A stretch of DNA of 42,923 nucleotides from DATARH01 sp036278835 (GCA_036278835.1 DASUKH010000055.1:1-42923); one strand, 5' to 3'. Shown: positions 33,424 to 42,019, numbered from the stretch's first letter. Made by a program: numbers and translations. The notes: generated by a model not told the origin, from the letters alone.

Positions 33424-33483
33424 GGCGGGACGCCCGCGATCCGAGGTGGGGCGGGCGGGACGCCCGCGGTCTGAAGTCGGCCG
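33424..33483. repeat. Two tandem copies of a 30-bp repeat between livF and livH
   Basis: Copies at 33424-33453 and 33454-33483 share an identical 15-base core, GGCGGGACGCCCGCG, followed by a similar tail (ATCCGAGGT versus GTCTGAAGT). The core is itself palindromic (GCGGG/CCCGC). The flanks hold CCGGCATGCCGG and CCGGACCGG palindromes. It lies inside the operon and could form a stem in the mRNA. Confidence 0.75.
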
Positions 33484-33529
33484 GACCGGAGGCCGACGCT
33501 TTGCTTGGCCCGGTGTAAGAGGATCGGCG

Positions 33530-34408
33530 ATGCAGCTGCTGTTGCAGCAGATACTGGCGGGGCTGGCGAGCGGCGCGATTTATGCGCTGATGGCGCTGGC
33601 GGTGGTGATGATCTATCTGGCGATCGACCACCTCAATTTCGCGCAGGGCGAGATGGCGATGTTCTCGACCTTCATCGCCTGGCAGCTGATCCAGTGGGGC
33701 ATGCCGTACTGGGCGGCGTTTGTGATTGTCGTCATCGTGTCGTTCATCGGCGGGGTGGCGATCGAGCGGATCGTGTTCAAGCCGATCCACAACGCCTCGA
33801 TCCTCGCCCAGCTGGTCGCCTTTATCGCGCTCTTCACGATCATCAACAGCTCGGCGGGCCAGATCTGGGATTTCACGATCAAGAGCTTCCCGAGCCCCTT
33901 CGGCCATAAACCGCTGCTCTCGGGCGGCCTGATCGACACCCACCAGGCGGGGATGATCGGCGTCACCATCGCGATGCTCGGCCTCCTCTATTTGTTCTTC
34001 CGGGGCACCCGCCTCGGCCTTGCGATGCGGGCCGCCGCCGCCAACCCGGAATCGGCGCGGCTGGTCGGGATCAGGGTCGGCTGGATGACGGCGCTCGGCT
34101 GGGGCATGGCGGCGGCGATCGGCGCGGTCGCCGGCATGCTGATCGCGCCGGTCGTCTTTCTCGAACCCAACATGATGCTCGGCGTGCTGCTCTACGGCTT
34201 CGCGGGCGCCGTGCTCGGCGGGCTGACGAGCCCTGCCGGCGCGGTGTTCGGCGGCTTCGCGGTCGGCATCATCGAGAATCTCGCCGGCACGTACGTCCCC
34301 TATTTCGGCCGCGAGATGAAGCTGACGATCGCGCTGGTGGTGATCGTCGCGGTGCTGATGGTGCGGCCGACCGGGGTGTTCGGGCGGCGCGTGGTGAGCC
34401 GGGTATGA
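33530..34408 (+). CDS. livH: Branched-chain amino acid/amide ABC transporter permease LivH
   Basis: A 292-residue permease with about eight membrane helices. MQLLLQQILAGLASGAIYALMALAVVMIY is the standard LivH opening, followed by HLNFAQGEMAMFSTFIAW, the transport-coupling AMRAAAANPESARLVGI (near 170) and GFAGAVLGGLTSPAGAVFGGF, which is the usual family sequence. The ATG at 33530 follows AGAGGATCGGCG. The end overlaps livM by four bases (ATGA). It forms the channel with LivM. Confidence 0.94.
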   Translation: MQLLLQQILAGLASGAIYALMALAVVMIYLAIDHLNFAQGEMAMFSTFIAWQLIQWGMPYWAAFVIVVIVSFIGGVAIERIVFKPIHNASILAQLVAFIALFTIINSSAGQIWDFTIKSFPSPFGHKPLLSGGLIDTHQAGMIGVTIAMLGLLYLFFRGTRLGLAMRAAAANPESARLVGIRVGWMTALGWGMAAAIGAVAGMLIAPVVFLEPNMMLGVLLYGFAGAVLGGLTSPAGAVFGGFAVGIIENLAGTYVPYFGREMKLTIALVVIVAVLMVRPTGVFGRRVVSRV

Positions 34409-35436
34409 CGATGCAGACGGACGAGATCGCCGCCCCGGCCCAGGCAGCGCCGGCCGCCCTCGGGAGGGCAATGGCGCGCGTGCCGTCGGGCCGCGCCGTG
34501 GCGATCGTGCTGGCGGTGTGCGGCGCCGCGGTGCTGCCGCTGGTGCTGCAGAGCTTCGTCATCTTTCAGATGACGCAGGTCATGATCTATGCCCTGGCGA
34601 TCCTCGGCCTCAACATCCTGACCGGCTATAACGGCCAGTTCTCCCTCGGCCACAGCGCGTTCTATGCGATCGGCGCCTATTGCGCGGCGATCATGATGAG
34701 CCATTGGGGGATCGGCTATGTCTGGACATTGCCGGCGGCCGGCGCGCTGTGTTTCGTGGTCGGCTTCGTGTTCGGCGTCCCGTCCTTGCGGCTGCAGGGT
34801 CTCTATCTCGCGCTCGCCACCTTCGCGCTAGCGGCGGCGATGCCGCAGATCCTCAAATTCCACCCGTTCGAGCATTTCACCGGCGGCGTCCAGGGGATCA
34901 TCATCGACAAGCCGGACCCGCCGTTCGGCTTGCCGATCGACGCCGACCAGTGGCTCTATTACTTCACGTTGGTGGTGCTCCTGGTGATGTTCGCCGGCGC
35001 CGCCAGCCTCGCTCGCAGCCGCAGCGGGCGCGCCATCATGGCGATCCGCGACAACCCGACCGCCGCCGCCGCGATGGGCATCAACACCGCGCTCTACAAG
35101 ACGCTGACCTTCGGCGTCAGTGCCTTCTACACAGGGGTCGCCGGCGCGCTCGGCGCCATCGTGGTGCAGTTCGTCGCGCCCGACAGCTTCAGCTTTTTTC
35201 TGTCGATCTCCTTTCTGGTCGGGCTGGTGATCGGCGGGGTCGGGTCGATCCCGGGCTGCATCGTCGGCGGATTTTTTGTGCTGTTCGTGCCGAACATCGC
35301 CGAGAGCGTGTCGCGGGGTTTGGCCGGCGTGGTTTACGGTGTGATCATGCTGCTGGTGATTTTCGTCATGCCGTCCGGCGCCGCCGGGCTCGCGCGCTAT
35401 GTCGGAGAGCGGGCGGCGCGGCTGCGACGGTCCTGA
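34405..35436 (+). CDS. livM: Branched-chain amino acid/amide ABC transporter permease LivM
   Basis: A 343-residue permease with an about 30-residue cytoplasmic N-terminus and about nine membrane helices. Family motifs are ILGLNILTGYNGQFSLGHSAFYAIGAY (near 65), LYLALATFALA, GRAIMAIRDNPTAAAAMGIN (near 210) and FLVGLVIGGVGSIPGCIVGG. The start overlaps the livH stop. The gene ends 39 bp before the binding-protein gene, whose own Shine-Dalgarno is strong. Confidence 0.94.
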   Translation: MTMQTDEIAAPAQAAPAALGRAMARVPSGRAVAIVLAVCGAAVLPLVLQSFVIFQMTQVMIYALAILGLNILTGYNGQFSLGHSAFYAIGAYCAAIMMSHWGIGYVWTLPAAGALCFVVGFVFGVPSLRLQGLYLALATFALAAAMPQILKFHPFEHFTGGVQGIIIDKPDPPFGLPIDADQWLYYFTLVVLLVMFAGAASLARSRSGRAIMAIRDNPTAAAAMGINTALYKTLTFGVSAFYTGVAGALGAIVVQFVAPDSFSFFLSISFLVGLVIGGVGSIPGCIVGGFFVLFVPNIAESVSRGLAGVVYGVIMLLVIFVMPSGAAGLARYVGERAARLRRS

Positions 35437-35475
35437 AACCCAAGCTCATTCCAAGCCGCAAGGGAGGGGTGTTCC

Positions 35476-36699
35476 ATGAAGCGTATTACCCGCCGTACCA
35501 TCCTGGCCGCCGCGCCGGGCCTCGCCGCCGTCGTCGCCATGCCGGCACTGGCCGCCGGCAAGCAATACGGGCCGGGGGTCACCGACACCGAGATCAAGAT
35601 CGGCAATACCGGCCCCTATAGCGGCCCTGCCTCGTCCTACAGCGCGATACCGAAATCCCTGGTGGCGTACTGGAAGATGATCAACGACCAGGGCGGGATA
35701 AACGGCCGCAAGATCAACTGCATCTCGTATGACGACGCCTACAGCCCGCCGAAAACCTTTGAAATGGTCCGCAAGCTCGTCGAGCAGGACCACGTGCTCT
35801 GCACGTGCGGCACCCTCGGCACGCCGACCAACAGCGCGATCTGGCATTATATGAACCAGAAGAAGGTGCCGCAGCTGTTTGTCGCCACCGGCGCCACCAA
35901 ATGGAACGACCCGAAAGGCCATCCCTGGACGATCGGCTGGCAGCCCAATTATCAGAGCGAAGGCCGCATCTATGCCACCTACGTTCTCAGGGAGAAGCCG
36001 GACGCCAAGATCGGCGTGCTCTATCAGAACGACGATTTCGGCAAGGATTACCTGAAGGGCCTGACCGACGGGCTCGGCGCCAAGAAATCGCAGATCAAAG
36101 TGGCCGCCTCCTATGAGACGACCGACCCGACCGTCGATTCGCAGGTCATCGCGATGAAATCGGCCGGCTGCGACGTGTTCGTCAACACCGCGATCCCGAA
36201 ATTCGCGGCGCAGGCGATCCGCAAGGCGGCCGGGATCGGCTGGAAGCCGCTGCACATCCTCAGCAGCGTCGGCAACTCGGTCGGCGCCACGTTGAAGCCG
36301 GCCGGTCTCGAAGCCTCGAAGGACATCGTGTCGGATTTCTACCTCAAGGATCCGACCGACCCGAAATGGACCAACGATTCCGGCTTCAAATGGTGGTCCG
36401 CCTTCATGGATAAATACATGCCCGGCGCCGACAAGACCGATGTCGGCTATGTGATCGGCCCGTCATTCGGCCCGACCCTGGCGCAGGTGCTGAAGCAGTG
36501 CGGCGACAATTTGACCCGCGAAAACGTGATGAAGCAGGTGGCCAGCCTGCACAATTTCACGGTGCCGATGCTGCTGCCGGGGATCGCCATCAACACCAGC
36601 CCGACCGATTTCGCGCCGGTCAAACAGGTGCAGATGGCGCGCTTCGACGGCCAGCGCTGGCAATTGTTCGGCGGCCTGCTGAAGGGCGCAGTCGGGTAG
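35476..36699 (+). CDS. livK: Periplasmic substrate-binding protein, LivK-type (type 1 fold)
   Basis: A 407-residue periplasmic binding protein for the transporter encoded upstream. The leader MKRITRRTILAAAPGLAAVVAM contains twin arginines (TRRTIL) and ends PALAAGK, so Tat export is possible. The mature protein starts VTDTEIKIGNTGPYSGPAS and has DQGGINGRKINCISYDDAYSPPKT, TLGTPTNSAIWHYMNQKKVP and GVLYQNDDFGKDYLKGL, typical of the LivK/amide-urea-aromatic acid group. GGGAGGGG lies directly upstream of the ATG. The ligand is not evident; this subgroup is broad and often binds compounds other than leucine or isoleucine. Confidence 0.93.
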   Translation: MKRITRRTILAAAPGLAAVVAMPALAAGKQYGPGVTDTEIKIGNTGPYSGPASSYSAIPKSLVAYWKMINDQGGINGRKINCISYDDAYSPPKTFEMVRKLVEQDHVLCTCGTLGTPTNSAIWHYMNQKKVPQLFVATGATKWNDPKGHPWTIGWQPNYQSEGRIYATYVLREKPDAKIGVLYQNDDFGKDYLKGLTDGLGAKKSQIKVAASYETTDPTVDSQVIAMKSAGCDVFVNTAIPKFAAQAIRKAAGIGWKPLHILSSVGNSVGATLKPAGLEASKDIVSDFYLKDPTDPKWTNDSGFKWWSAFMDKYMPGADKTDVGYVIGPSFGPTLAQVLKQCGDNLTRENVMKQVASLHNFTVPMLLPGIAINTSPTDFAPVKQVQMARFDGQRWQLFGGLLKGAVG

Positions 36700-36733
36700 A
36701 GATGGTTCTGGCGGAGGTTGGATCGCTTTCATT

Positions 36734-36795
36734 CGTCATGGCCGGGCTTGTCCCGGCCATCCACGTGGATGCCCGGCACAAGGCCGGGCATGACG
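36734..36795. repeat. CATGGCCGGG-type palindromic repeat
   Basis: A 62-bp palindrome beginning CGTCATGGCCGGGCTTG and ending GGCCGGGCATGACG, with CCACGTGG at its centre. It is the third copy of this repeat family in the window. It lies between the convergent livK and glycosyltransferase genes and can act as a hairpin at both transcript ends. Confidence 0.85.
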
Positions 36796-36839
36796 ATAGA
36801 GTGCGGTTCCAGACAGACAAGGGTCGCGGCTCGCGTTCC

Positions 36840-38015
36840 TCAGGCCTTGCGGCCGAGCCGATAGGTGCGGCCCTTCCAGGTGATGCGCCCGTCGCGGCGC
36901 AGCCAGACGCTGTGCCAGCCGAGGATCGCCAGCACGCTATAGGCGAGCGGGTAGAGCAGCCCGAATGCCGGCGGAACCCGGAAATGCCGGGCGGTGCCGA
37001 CCTGCACCCCGAAGATCGCCAGCGATCCGGAGAGCGCCAGCCCGAACCCGGCGACGGCGGCGGCGGACGGGTGGCGGGCGGCGATCAACCCGGCGAGCGC
37101 CGGCAGCAGCACCGCCGACCACGCCACGATCATCGCCGCCGCCGCGATCGCGACGGTGCCGAGGGCGCTGCCGAGGATGTCGGCGGTGTTCTTCGACAAT
37201 CCTTCCCAGAGTGAGGCGAGGTCGGTGTACATGCGGGTGTGCGCCAGGTGCTCGCCGAACATCATGCGGTAGCGCCGGCCGGACTGCTTGATCAGGCGGG
37301 CGAGGGCGGTGTCCTCGGTCACGGTGCCGCGCACCGCGCGGTGGCCGCCAACCGCGAAATACGCGGCGCGGCGGATCAGGATGAACTGGCCGTTGGCGGA
37401 AATCTCCGGCGAGGCGGGATCGTCGACCGGCCGCAAATCCTTGACGCAGGCGATCAGCGCCAGCCCGGCCGGGATCAAGAGGCGCTCCCAGAAGCTGCCG
37501 AGCTGCTGAAAGGGATGCAGCGACAGCATGTCGAGGCGGAGCCGTTCGGCGCCGGCCAGCGCGGCCTGCACCAGCCCCGGCGCCGCCCGCACGTCGGCAT
37601 CGACAAAACACAGCCAGGGGGCGGCACTGGCGCAGGCGCCGCGCCAGCAGGCGTGCGACTTGCCGAGCCATCCCGGCGGCAGGCCGCCGGCCTCGATCAG
37701 CACGATCCTCCGATCGTGCCCGGCTATCCCGGCGACGAGCAATGCCGTCGCATCCTGCGACCCGTCATCGACAACGGTAATCGTCGAGCCGGGGCCGAGG
37801 CCGGTCTGCCCCGACAGCCCGGCGAGGCAGGAGGTAATATTGCCCGCCTCGTTGCGGGCCGGGACGATGATCGCGACATCCGGCGCCGGGCCGGAAGCGA
37901 CATCCGCCGCCGCGTCGAGCGAGGCGGCGCGGTGCGCCGCGAACTGCCGCAGCATCCGGAAGATCAGCCACGCAACGAGGCAGGCCCACGCGGCGCCCGC
38001 CAGCAACGCCGCCAT
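36840..38015 (-). CDS. GT2-family glycosyltransferase, membrane-bound (HpnB/CrtQ-like)
   Basis: A 391-residue membrane-bound family 2 glycosyltransferase. One N-terminal helix (MAALLAGAAWACLVAWLIF) precedes the catalytic domain. That domain has DVAIIVPARNEAGNITSCL, TITVVDDGSQDATALLV, the PPGWLGKSHACWRGA acceptor-side motif, the Asp-x-Asp in WLCFVDADVRAAPG, and ISANGQFILIRRAAYFAVGGH with TEDTALARLIKQSG. Three or so C-terminal membrane helices follow (about 275-370). The start ATG overlaps the stop of the preceding gene by one base, so the two are coupled. The sugar and acceptor are unknown. Relatives with PPGW-GK motifs act on lipid acceptors such as hopanoids or carotenoids. Confidence 0.87.
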   Translation of the reverse strand: MAALLAGAAWACLVAWLIFRMLRQFAAHRAASLDAAADVASGPAPDVAIIVPARNEAGNITSCLAGLSGQTGLGPGSTITVVDDGSQDATALLVAGIAGHDRRIVLIEAGGLPPGWLGKSHACWRGACASAAPWLCFVDADVRAAPGLVQAALAGAERLRLDMLSLHPFQQLGSFWERLLIPAGLALIACVKDLRPVDDPASPEISANGQFILIRRAAYFAVGGHRAVRGTVTEDTALARLIKQSGRRYRMMFGEHLAHTRMYTDLASLWEGLSKNTADILGSALGTVAIAAAAMIVAWSAVLLPALAGLIAARHPSAAAVAGFGLALSGSLAIFGVQVGTARHFRVPPAFGLLYPLAYSVLAILGWHSVWLRRDGRITWKGRTYRLGRKA

Positions 38016-38716
38016 CAGCCCGCCGGGCCCGTCCGCCCGTGCGGCGTATCCGTGCTGCGCGACAGGCGGGCCGCCCGGCCGTAGCGGTCGACCAGGCCGT
38101 CGCGCGATATCCACACTTCGCAGCGGCCGCGCAAAAAACCCTGGCGCTCCAGCGCCGCCGGGTTGAACGCCAGCGTCAAGGCCCAGGCGTTGAAGCAATC
38201 GCCGAGAAAATGCAGCTGCCGCAGCATCGAGCAGGGGGAGGGGACCCGCTCGAACCCGTGGCGTTCGGCGAGGCGGCGTATCTGGATTTCGCCGAGCCGG
38301 CGCGACAGCGTGGCATCGCCGCGGAAGGCGCGCACGCCGCGCCACGCCGGCTCGCGGTCGATCGCCTCCGCCAGCAGCTGCAGCGAGCGGAACACCCGCC
38401 GCCGCATGTCGCTGGCCCAGGCGAGGTCGGGGCCGCCATGGGCGTAGGGCGGCAGGTGCTCGTTCCACAGATGCAGCGAGCCGACCGGCTCGCCGGCCGC
38501 GATATCGGTGCCATCCGCGAGGTGCATCGGCTGGCGGGCGGGTCCGAGGCCGACGCGGAAGACGCAAGCCGGATCGTCGGTGTATTCGGCGATGCCGTGA
38601 CAGGCTCGCAGCAGCGCATCGATCGGGCCGACGAGCGCCGCCCAAAACCCGTCCCGGCGTCCGATATCGTGCGCCAGATCGAAGGGCGGGCGCGGCGAGG
38701 CCGCTTCGCTCGACAT
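38015..38716 (-). CDS. YkoP-like domain protein coupled to the glycosyltransferase
   Basis: A 233-residue soluble protein. Its distinctive centre is GEPVGSLHLWNEHLPPYAHG, which recalls the YkoP-type family found beside GT2 genes; I am only moderately sure. The C-terminal part includes FERVPSPCSMLRQLHFLGDC and AWALTLAFNPAALERQGFLRG. No signal peptide is obvious. Start choice is uncertain: in-frame ATG codons occur at 38818, 38794 and 38716, and I took the last because the upstream residues look non-conserved. Its stop overlaps the glycosyltransferase start, so both probably act in the same glycan or lipid modification. Confidence 0.7.
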   Translation of the reverse strand: MSSEAASPRPPFDLAHDIGRRDGFWAALVGPIDALLRACHGIAEYTDDPACVFRVGLGPARQPMHLADGTDIAAGEPVGSLHLWNEHLPPYAHGGPDLAWASDMRRRVFRSLQLLAEAIDREPAWRGVRAFRGDATLSRRLGEIQIRRLAERHGFERVPSPCSMLRQLHFLGDCFNAWALTLAFNPAALERQGFLRGRCEVWISRDGLVDRYGRAARLSRSTDTPHGRTGPAG

Positions 38717-38838
38717 GTCAGGCGATTCCGCTGACGGTGCGCCGAACCCTTGACCGAGCGACAAGGGCAGGCCGGCGGTATCGACGGACGCCGCCATGCC
38801 GCATGCTGCCGTGTGCATTCGTCGCTGCCCGGGTCGAT

Positions 38839-38866
38839 TGCATCTCGCCCTCCGGAAGGTACAAAC
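38839..38866 (+). promoter_or_regulatory. Candidate housekeeping-type promoter for ftsE operon
   Basis: TTGCAT (38839-38844) and TACAAA (38861-38866) are 16 bp apart, resembling -35 and -10 boxes, in the region between the divergent YkoP-like gene and ftsE. It is weak evidence, since such pairs occur by chance. It would give a 5' leader of about 160 bases for ftsE. Confidence 0.3.
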
Positions 38867-39037
38867 GCCGCTCTTATTGTTATGATCCGCGCGACGCGGG
38901 AAACAAGCCCGACGCTAACGTAGAGCGCGAATTTTCGGGCCGCGGCGGAACGCGCCCGTCGGCTGGACGGCAAGCCGCCGGCTGTGCCAAGGTCGCGCCC
39001 GGGAACAGGGCGGTGCGCGGCGGGGGGCTGCTGAGGG

Positions 39038-39712
39038 GTGGTGGTAAGGCTGGAGAATATCGCCAAATGGTACGACGCGGCACCGGTCCTCGCCGATGTG
39101 TCGCTGACGCTGGATCCCGGCGGCTTTTATTTTGTGACCGGTGCGAGTGGCGCCGGCAAATCGACATTGTTAAACATCGCCTGTCTCGCCGAGCGCCCGT
39201 CGCGCGGCCGGATGCGCCTGTTCGGGGCCGACCCGGCGACGCTTGACCGCAGCCGGCGCGCCGCGCTGCGCCGGCGGATCGGCATCGTTTTTCAGGATGC
39301 GCGGCTGTTCGACGATCTGAGCGCGCGCGACAACGTGGCGTTGCCGCTGCGCATTGCCGGCACCCCGCCGCGCGAGGTTCGCGACAACGTGGCGGATCTG
39401 CTTGCCTGGGTCGGGCTGACGAAACGGGCCGATCTGCCGGCCGGCAACCTGTCGGCCGGCGAACGCCAGCGGATCGCCATCGCCCGCGCCATCGTGGGCC
39501 GCCCCGACTTGCTGGTCGCCGACGAGCCGACCGGCCATGCCGACGACGAGGTCGCATGGTTGCTGGTGCACGCCTTCGAGAGCGTCAACCGGCTCGGGAC
39601 GACGGTGCTGATCGCCACCCATGATATCGGGTTTGCCAGCCGGTTCGATCACCCGCGCTTCCATCTCGGGGCCGGCATGCTGAGCGAGGCCGCGGCGGAG
39701 GAGGAGGCTTGA
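39038..39712 (+). CDS. ftsE: Cell-division ABC ATPase FtsE
   Basis: A 224-residue ATPase that, with FtsX, regulates septal peptidoglycan hydrolases at the divisome. It opens VVRLENIAKWYDAAPVLADVS. Walker A is VTGASGAGKSTLLNIACL, followed by RRRIGIVFQDARLFDDLSARDNVALPLRI (FtsE-typical after the Q-loop). The signature is LSAGERQRIAIARAIV and Walker B is LLVADEPTGHADDE. The start is GTG at 39038 or the next GTG at 39041, with GAGGGG just upstream. The stop overlaps the ftsX TTG start by four bases. Confidence 0.9.
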   Translation: MVVRLENIAKWYDAAPVLADVSLTLDPGGFYFVTGASGAGKSTLLNIACLAERPSRGRMRLFGADPATLDRSRRAALRRRIGIVFQDARLFDDLSARDNVALPLRIAGTPPREVRDNVADLLAWVGLTKRADLPAGNLSAGERQRIAIARAIVGRPDLLVADEPTGHADDEVAWLLVHAFESVNRLGTTVLIATHDIGFASRFDHPRFHLGAGMLSEAAAEEEA

Positions 39713-40599
39713 GCAGACAGGCCCCGCCCCGGCCGCGCCGCTACACCCTGCCGCTCGGCCGCGGCGATGCCGGCCGGCTGCTGCCCTGGGTCTTGGCGAT
39801 GATGGCGTATGTTGCCGCGCTGGCGGCCGGCGGGCTGATCGCGGCGCACACGACATGGCGCGATTCGCGAACTGCGCTGTCGACGGCGATGACCCTGGAG
39901 GTGCCGGCCGCCGCCTCGCCGGCGCGGATGCAGACATTGATGGCGGTGTTGCACCACACCGCCGGGATCGCCTCGGTGCATGTCCTCGACCAGGCGGCGA
40001 CCGCCCGGCTGCTGGCGCCCTGGCTCGGCCCGTCGGTGCCGCTCGACGGGCTGCCGGTGCCGCATTTGATCGATCTGCGCACCGACCCCGGCCGCAGCCC
40101 CGATCTTGCCGGCTTACGGCGGGAGCTCGCCTCGGTCGTGCCGGAGGCCCGGCTCGCGGATCACCGCGGCCTTGCAGAGGGAATGCAGGGGGCGTCGGCG
40201 ACGGTTGAGATCGTGCTTGCCGCCGCGCTCGCCGCCGGGCTCACGCTGATTGCCGCGGTCGCCGCATTCGCGGTGCGCGCCGGGCTGGCGGCGGATCGCG
40301 GCGGGCTCGCGCTGCTGCATCTGCTCGGCGCCGACGACCGCGCCATTGCGAAGCAAATCGCACGGCGCTGGCTGCTGCTGGGCGGCGCCGGTGGCGTCAT
40401 CGGCGCCGGCGCGGCGTTTCTGACGGTGCTGGCGCTGCGGCCGGCCGGCGCGATCGGCAGGCTGCCGGCACCCGCCGGGACCGGGATTGTCGGATGGCCT
40501 CTCTGGGTGGTCTTGGCTGCGGTGGCGGCGGCGACCGGTCTGATCGCCCTGCTCAGCGCGCAGGCCACGGTGCGGCGCCGCCTTGCGCGCCTGCCCTGA
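39709..40599 (+). CDS. ftsX: Cell-division permease-like protein FtsX
   Basis: A 296-residue membrane protein paired with FtsE. One N-terminal helix (about 24-45, LPWVLAMMAYVAALAAGGLIAAH), a periplasmic domain (about 46-160), and three C-terminal helices (VEIVLAAALAAGLTLIAAVAAFAV, WLLLGGAGGVIGAGAAFLTVL, WPLWVVLAAVAAATGLIALLS) give the FtsX topology. HLLGADDRAIAKQIARR between helices 2 and 3 is the usual family segment. The start is a TTG at 39709 overlapping the ftsE stop. In alphaproteobacteria FtsX sequence is divergent, so assignment rests on topology and pairing. Confidence 0.87.
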   Translation: MSRQAPPRPRRYTLPLGRGDAGRLLPWVLAMMAYVAALAAGGLIAAHTTWRDSRTALSTAMTLEVPAAASPARMQTLMAVLHHTAGIASVHVLDQAATARLLAPWLGPSVPLDGLPVPHLIDLRTDPGRSPDLAGLRRELASVVPEARLADHRGLAEGMQGASATVEIVLAAALAAGLTLIAAVAAFAVRAGLAADRGGLALLHLLGADDRAIAKQIARRWLLLGGAGGVIGAGAAFLTVLALRPAGAIGRLPAPAGTGIVGWPLWVVLAAVAAATGLIALLSAQATVRRRLARLP

Positions 40600-40604
40600 C
40601 GCGG

Positions 40605-41267
40605 ATGCGCGCTCTGCGCTGGCTGGGGTTGGTGGTTGTCGTTGCCGGCGCGCTGTGGCTCGGCGGCTTCGTCCTCTTCGTCGCCAGCAGCATGACGCCG
40701 GCTGCCGCGCCCGGGACGCGGACCGACGTAATCGTGGTGGTGACCGGCGGGCGGCTGCGGCTCGAAACCGGGCTGGCGCTGCTGGCGGCGGGCGACGCAA
40801 AAAAGCTCTTCATCTCCGGCGTCAACCCGCACATCGACCGCCGTGAGCTGCTGCGCGCGATGGGTCCCGACGCCGAGCGGGAGGCGTGCTGCATCGCCCT
40901 CGGGCATGCCGCCGACAACACCTACGGCAACGCGCGCGAGACGGCGCGATGGATGCATGAGCAGGGCTTTGCCAGCCTGCGCCTCGTTACCAGCTGGTAC
41001 CATATGCGCCGGGCCCTGCTCGAATTCGACCGGGCGATGCCGCGGCTGCGCATCGTCGCCAACCCGGTCTTCGCCCATCATGTCGCGCCGGAGCATGTCT
41101 GGGGCTGGCACGGCGCTGCGGTGCTGGTTATCGGCGAGTATCACAAATACCTGGCGGCGCTGGTGCGGCCGTTGTTCGACGGGATCATGGCGGAATCGGA
41201 CGAGGCGCCGCCACCCGCTGTCCGGGCGACGGCATTAGACGGCGGCCCGGAGGGCGCGCCGCGATGA
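40605..41267 (+). CDS. YdcF/DUF218 family membrane-anchored protein
   Basis: A 220-residue protein with one N-terminal membrane anchor (WLGLVVVVAGALWLGGFVLFV) and a DUF218 (YdcF/ElyC/SanA-like) domain. It shows DVIVVVTGGRLRLETGLALLA near 42, KLFISGVNP, CIALGHAADNTYGNARETARWM near 97, LRLVTSWYHMRRALLEF and IVANPVF. These proteins are linked to envelope biogenesis, but their reaction is not settled. The gene starts five bases after ftsX and overlaps the acyltransferase gene by four bases (ATGA). This order is common in alphaproteobacteria. Confidence 0.88.
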   Translation: MRALRWLGLVVVVAGALWLGGFVLFVASSMTPAAAPGTRTDVIVVVTGGRLRLETGLALLAAGDAKKLFISGVNPHIDRRELLRAMGPDAEREACCIALGHAADNTYGNARETARWMHEQGFASLRLVTSWYHMRRALLEFDRAMPRLRIVANPVFAHHVAPEHVWGWHGAAVLVIGEYHKYLAALVRPLFDGIMAESDEAPPPAVRATALDGGPEGAPR

Positions 41268-42019
41268 CAGTGCTGCGGGCGCTGCTGTTCAATCTGGGAT
41301 TTTTCGTCCTGACCCTGCTGATGGGCATTGTCGCCCTGCCGATGCTGCTCGCGCCGCGGTGGCAGGTGATGCGGTTCGGGCGGTTCTGGGCATGGTGCGT
41401 GCTGGCGCTGCTGAAGGCGATCGTCGGGCTCGACGGCGAAATCCGCGGTCGGGCGAACCTGCCCGCCGGCGCCTGTCTGATCGCGATGAAGCACCAATCG
41501 GCATGGGACACGCTGATCCTGCCGGTGGTGCTCGGCGACCCGGCGGTGGTCTTGAAGCGGGAATTGCTGTGGCTGCCGCTTTACGGCTGGTACGCGGCGC
41601 GCGCCGGCTCGATCGCGATCGACCGCAAGGGCGGCGCCGGCGCCTTGCGGCGGATGGTGGCGGCGGCGCGGCGGGCGGCGGCGATGGGGCGGCCGATCGT
41701 CATCTTCCCCGAGGGGACGCGCGTCGCGCCGGGAGGCCAGCTGCCGTACCAGCCGGGCATCGCCGCGCTCTATCAGGCGCTGCGACTGCCGCTGGTGCCG
41801 GCGGCGGTCAATTCGGGGCTGTTCTGGGGGCGCCGCGCCTTTCTGAAGCGGCGCGGCCATATCGTGCTCGAATTCCTGCCGCCGATCCTGCCCGGCCTGC
41901 CGCGCCGCGAGTTGATGGCGGTGCTCGAAACGCGGATCGAAGAGGCAACCGCCGCGCTCGAACGCGAAGCCGCCGGCGCCCCTCTCCCTCTCCCCCATCG
42001 GGGGAGAGGGCCGGGGTGA
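41264..42019 (+). CDS. 1-acyl-sn-glycerol-3-phosphate acyltransferase-like (PlsC family)
   Basis: A 251-residue membrane acyltransferase that would acylate lysophosphatidic acid or a related acceptor. An N-terminal helix (ALLFNLGFFVLTLLMGIVALPML) precedes the catalytic motif MKHQSAWDTL (His-x4-Asp, near residue 77), the LPLYGWYAARAGSIAIDRK segment and the substrate motif IFPEGTRVAPGG near 148. The last residues (APLPLPHRGRGPG) and the stop codon are encoded by the inserted four-hairpin repeat, so the original C-terminus has probably been altered. It is the fourth gene of the ftsE-ftsX-ydcF-plsC run, all overlapping or nearly touching. Confidence 0.92.
   Translation: MTVLRALLFNLGFFVLTLLMGIVALPMLLAPRWQVMRFGRFWAWCVLALLKAIVGLDGEIRGRANLPAGACLIAMKHQSAWDTLILPVVLGDPAVVLKRELLWLPLYGWYAARAGSIAIDRKGGAGALRRMVAAARRAAAMGRPIVIFPEGTRVAPGGQLPYQPGIAALYQALRLPLVPAAVNSGLFWGRRAFLKRRGHIVLEFLPPILPGLPRRELMAVLETRIEEATAALEREAAGAPLPLPHRGRGPG

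Noticed and set aside
33424..33483. CRISPR-like array
   Set aside because: Only two direct units of 30 bp with no spacer between them, and no cas genes nearby; it is a simple tandem repeat.
32639..34471. 610-residue minus-strand frame under livF/livH
   Set aside because: It covers two standard transporter genes and a repeat; there is no recognisable domain.
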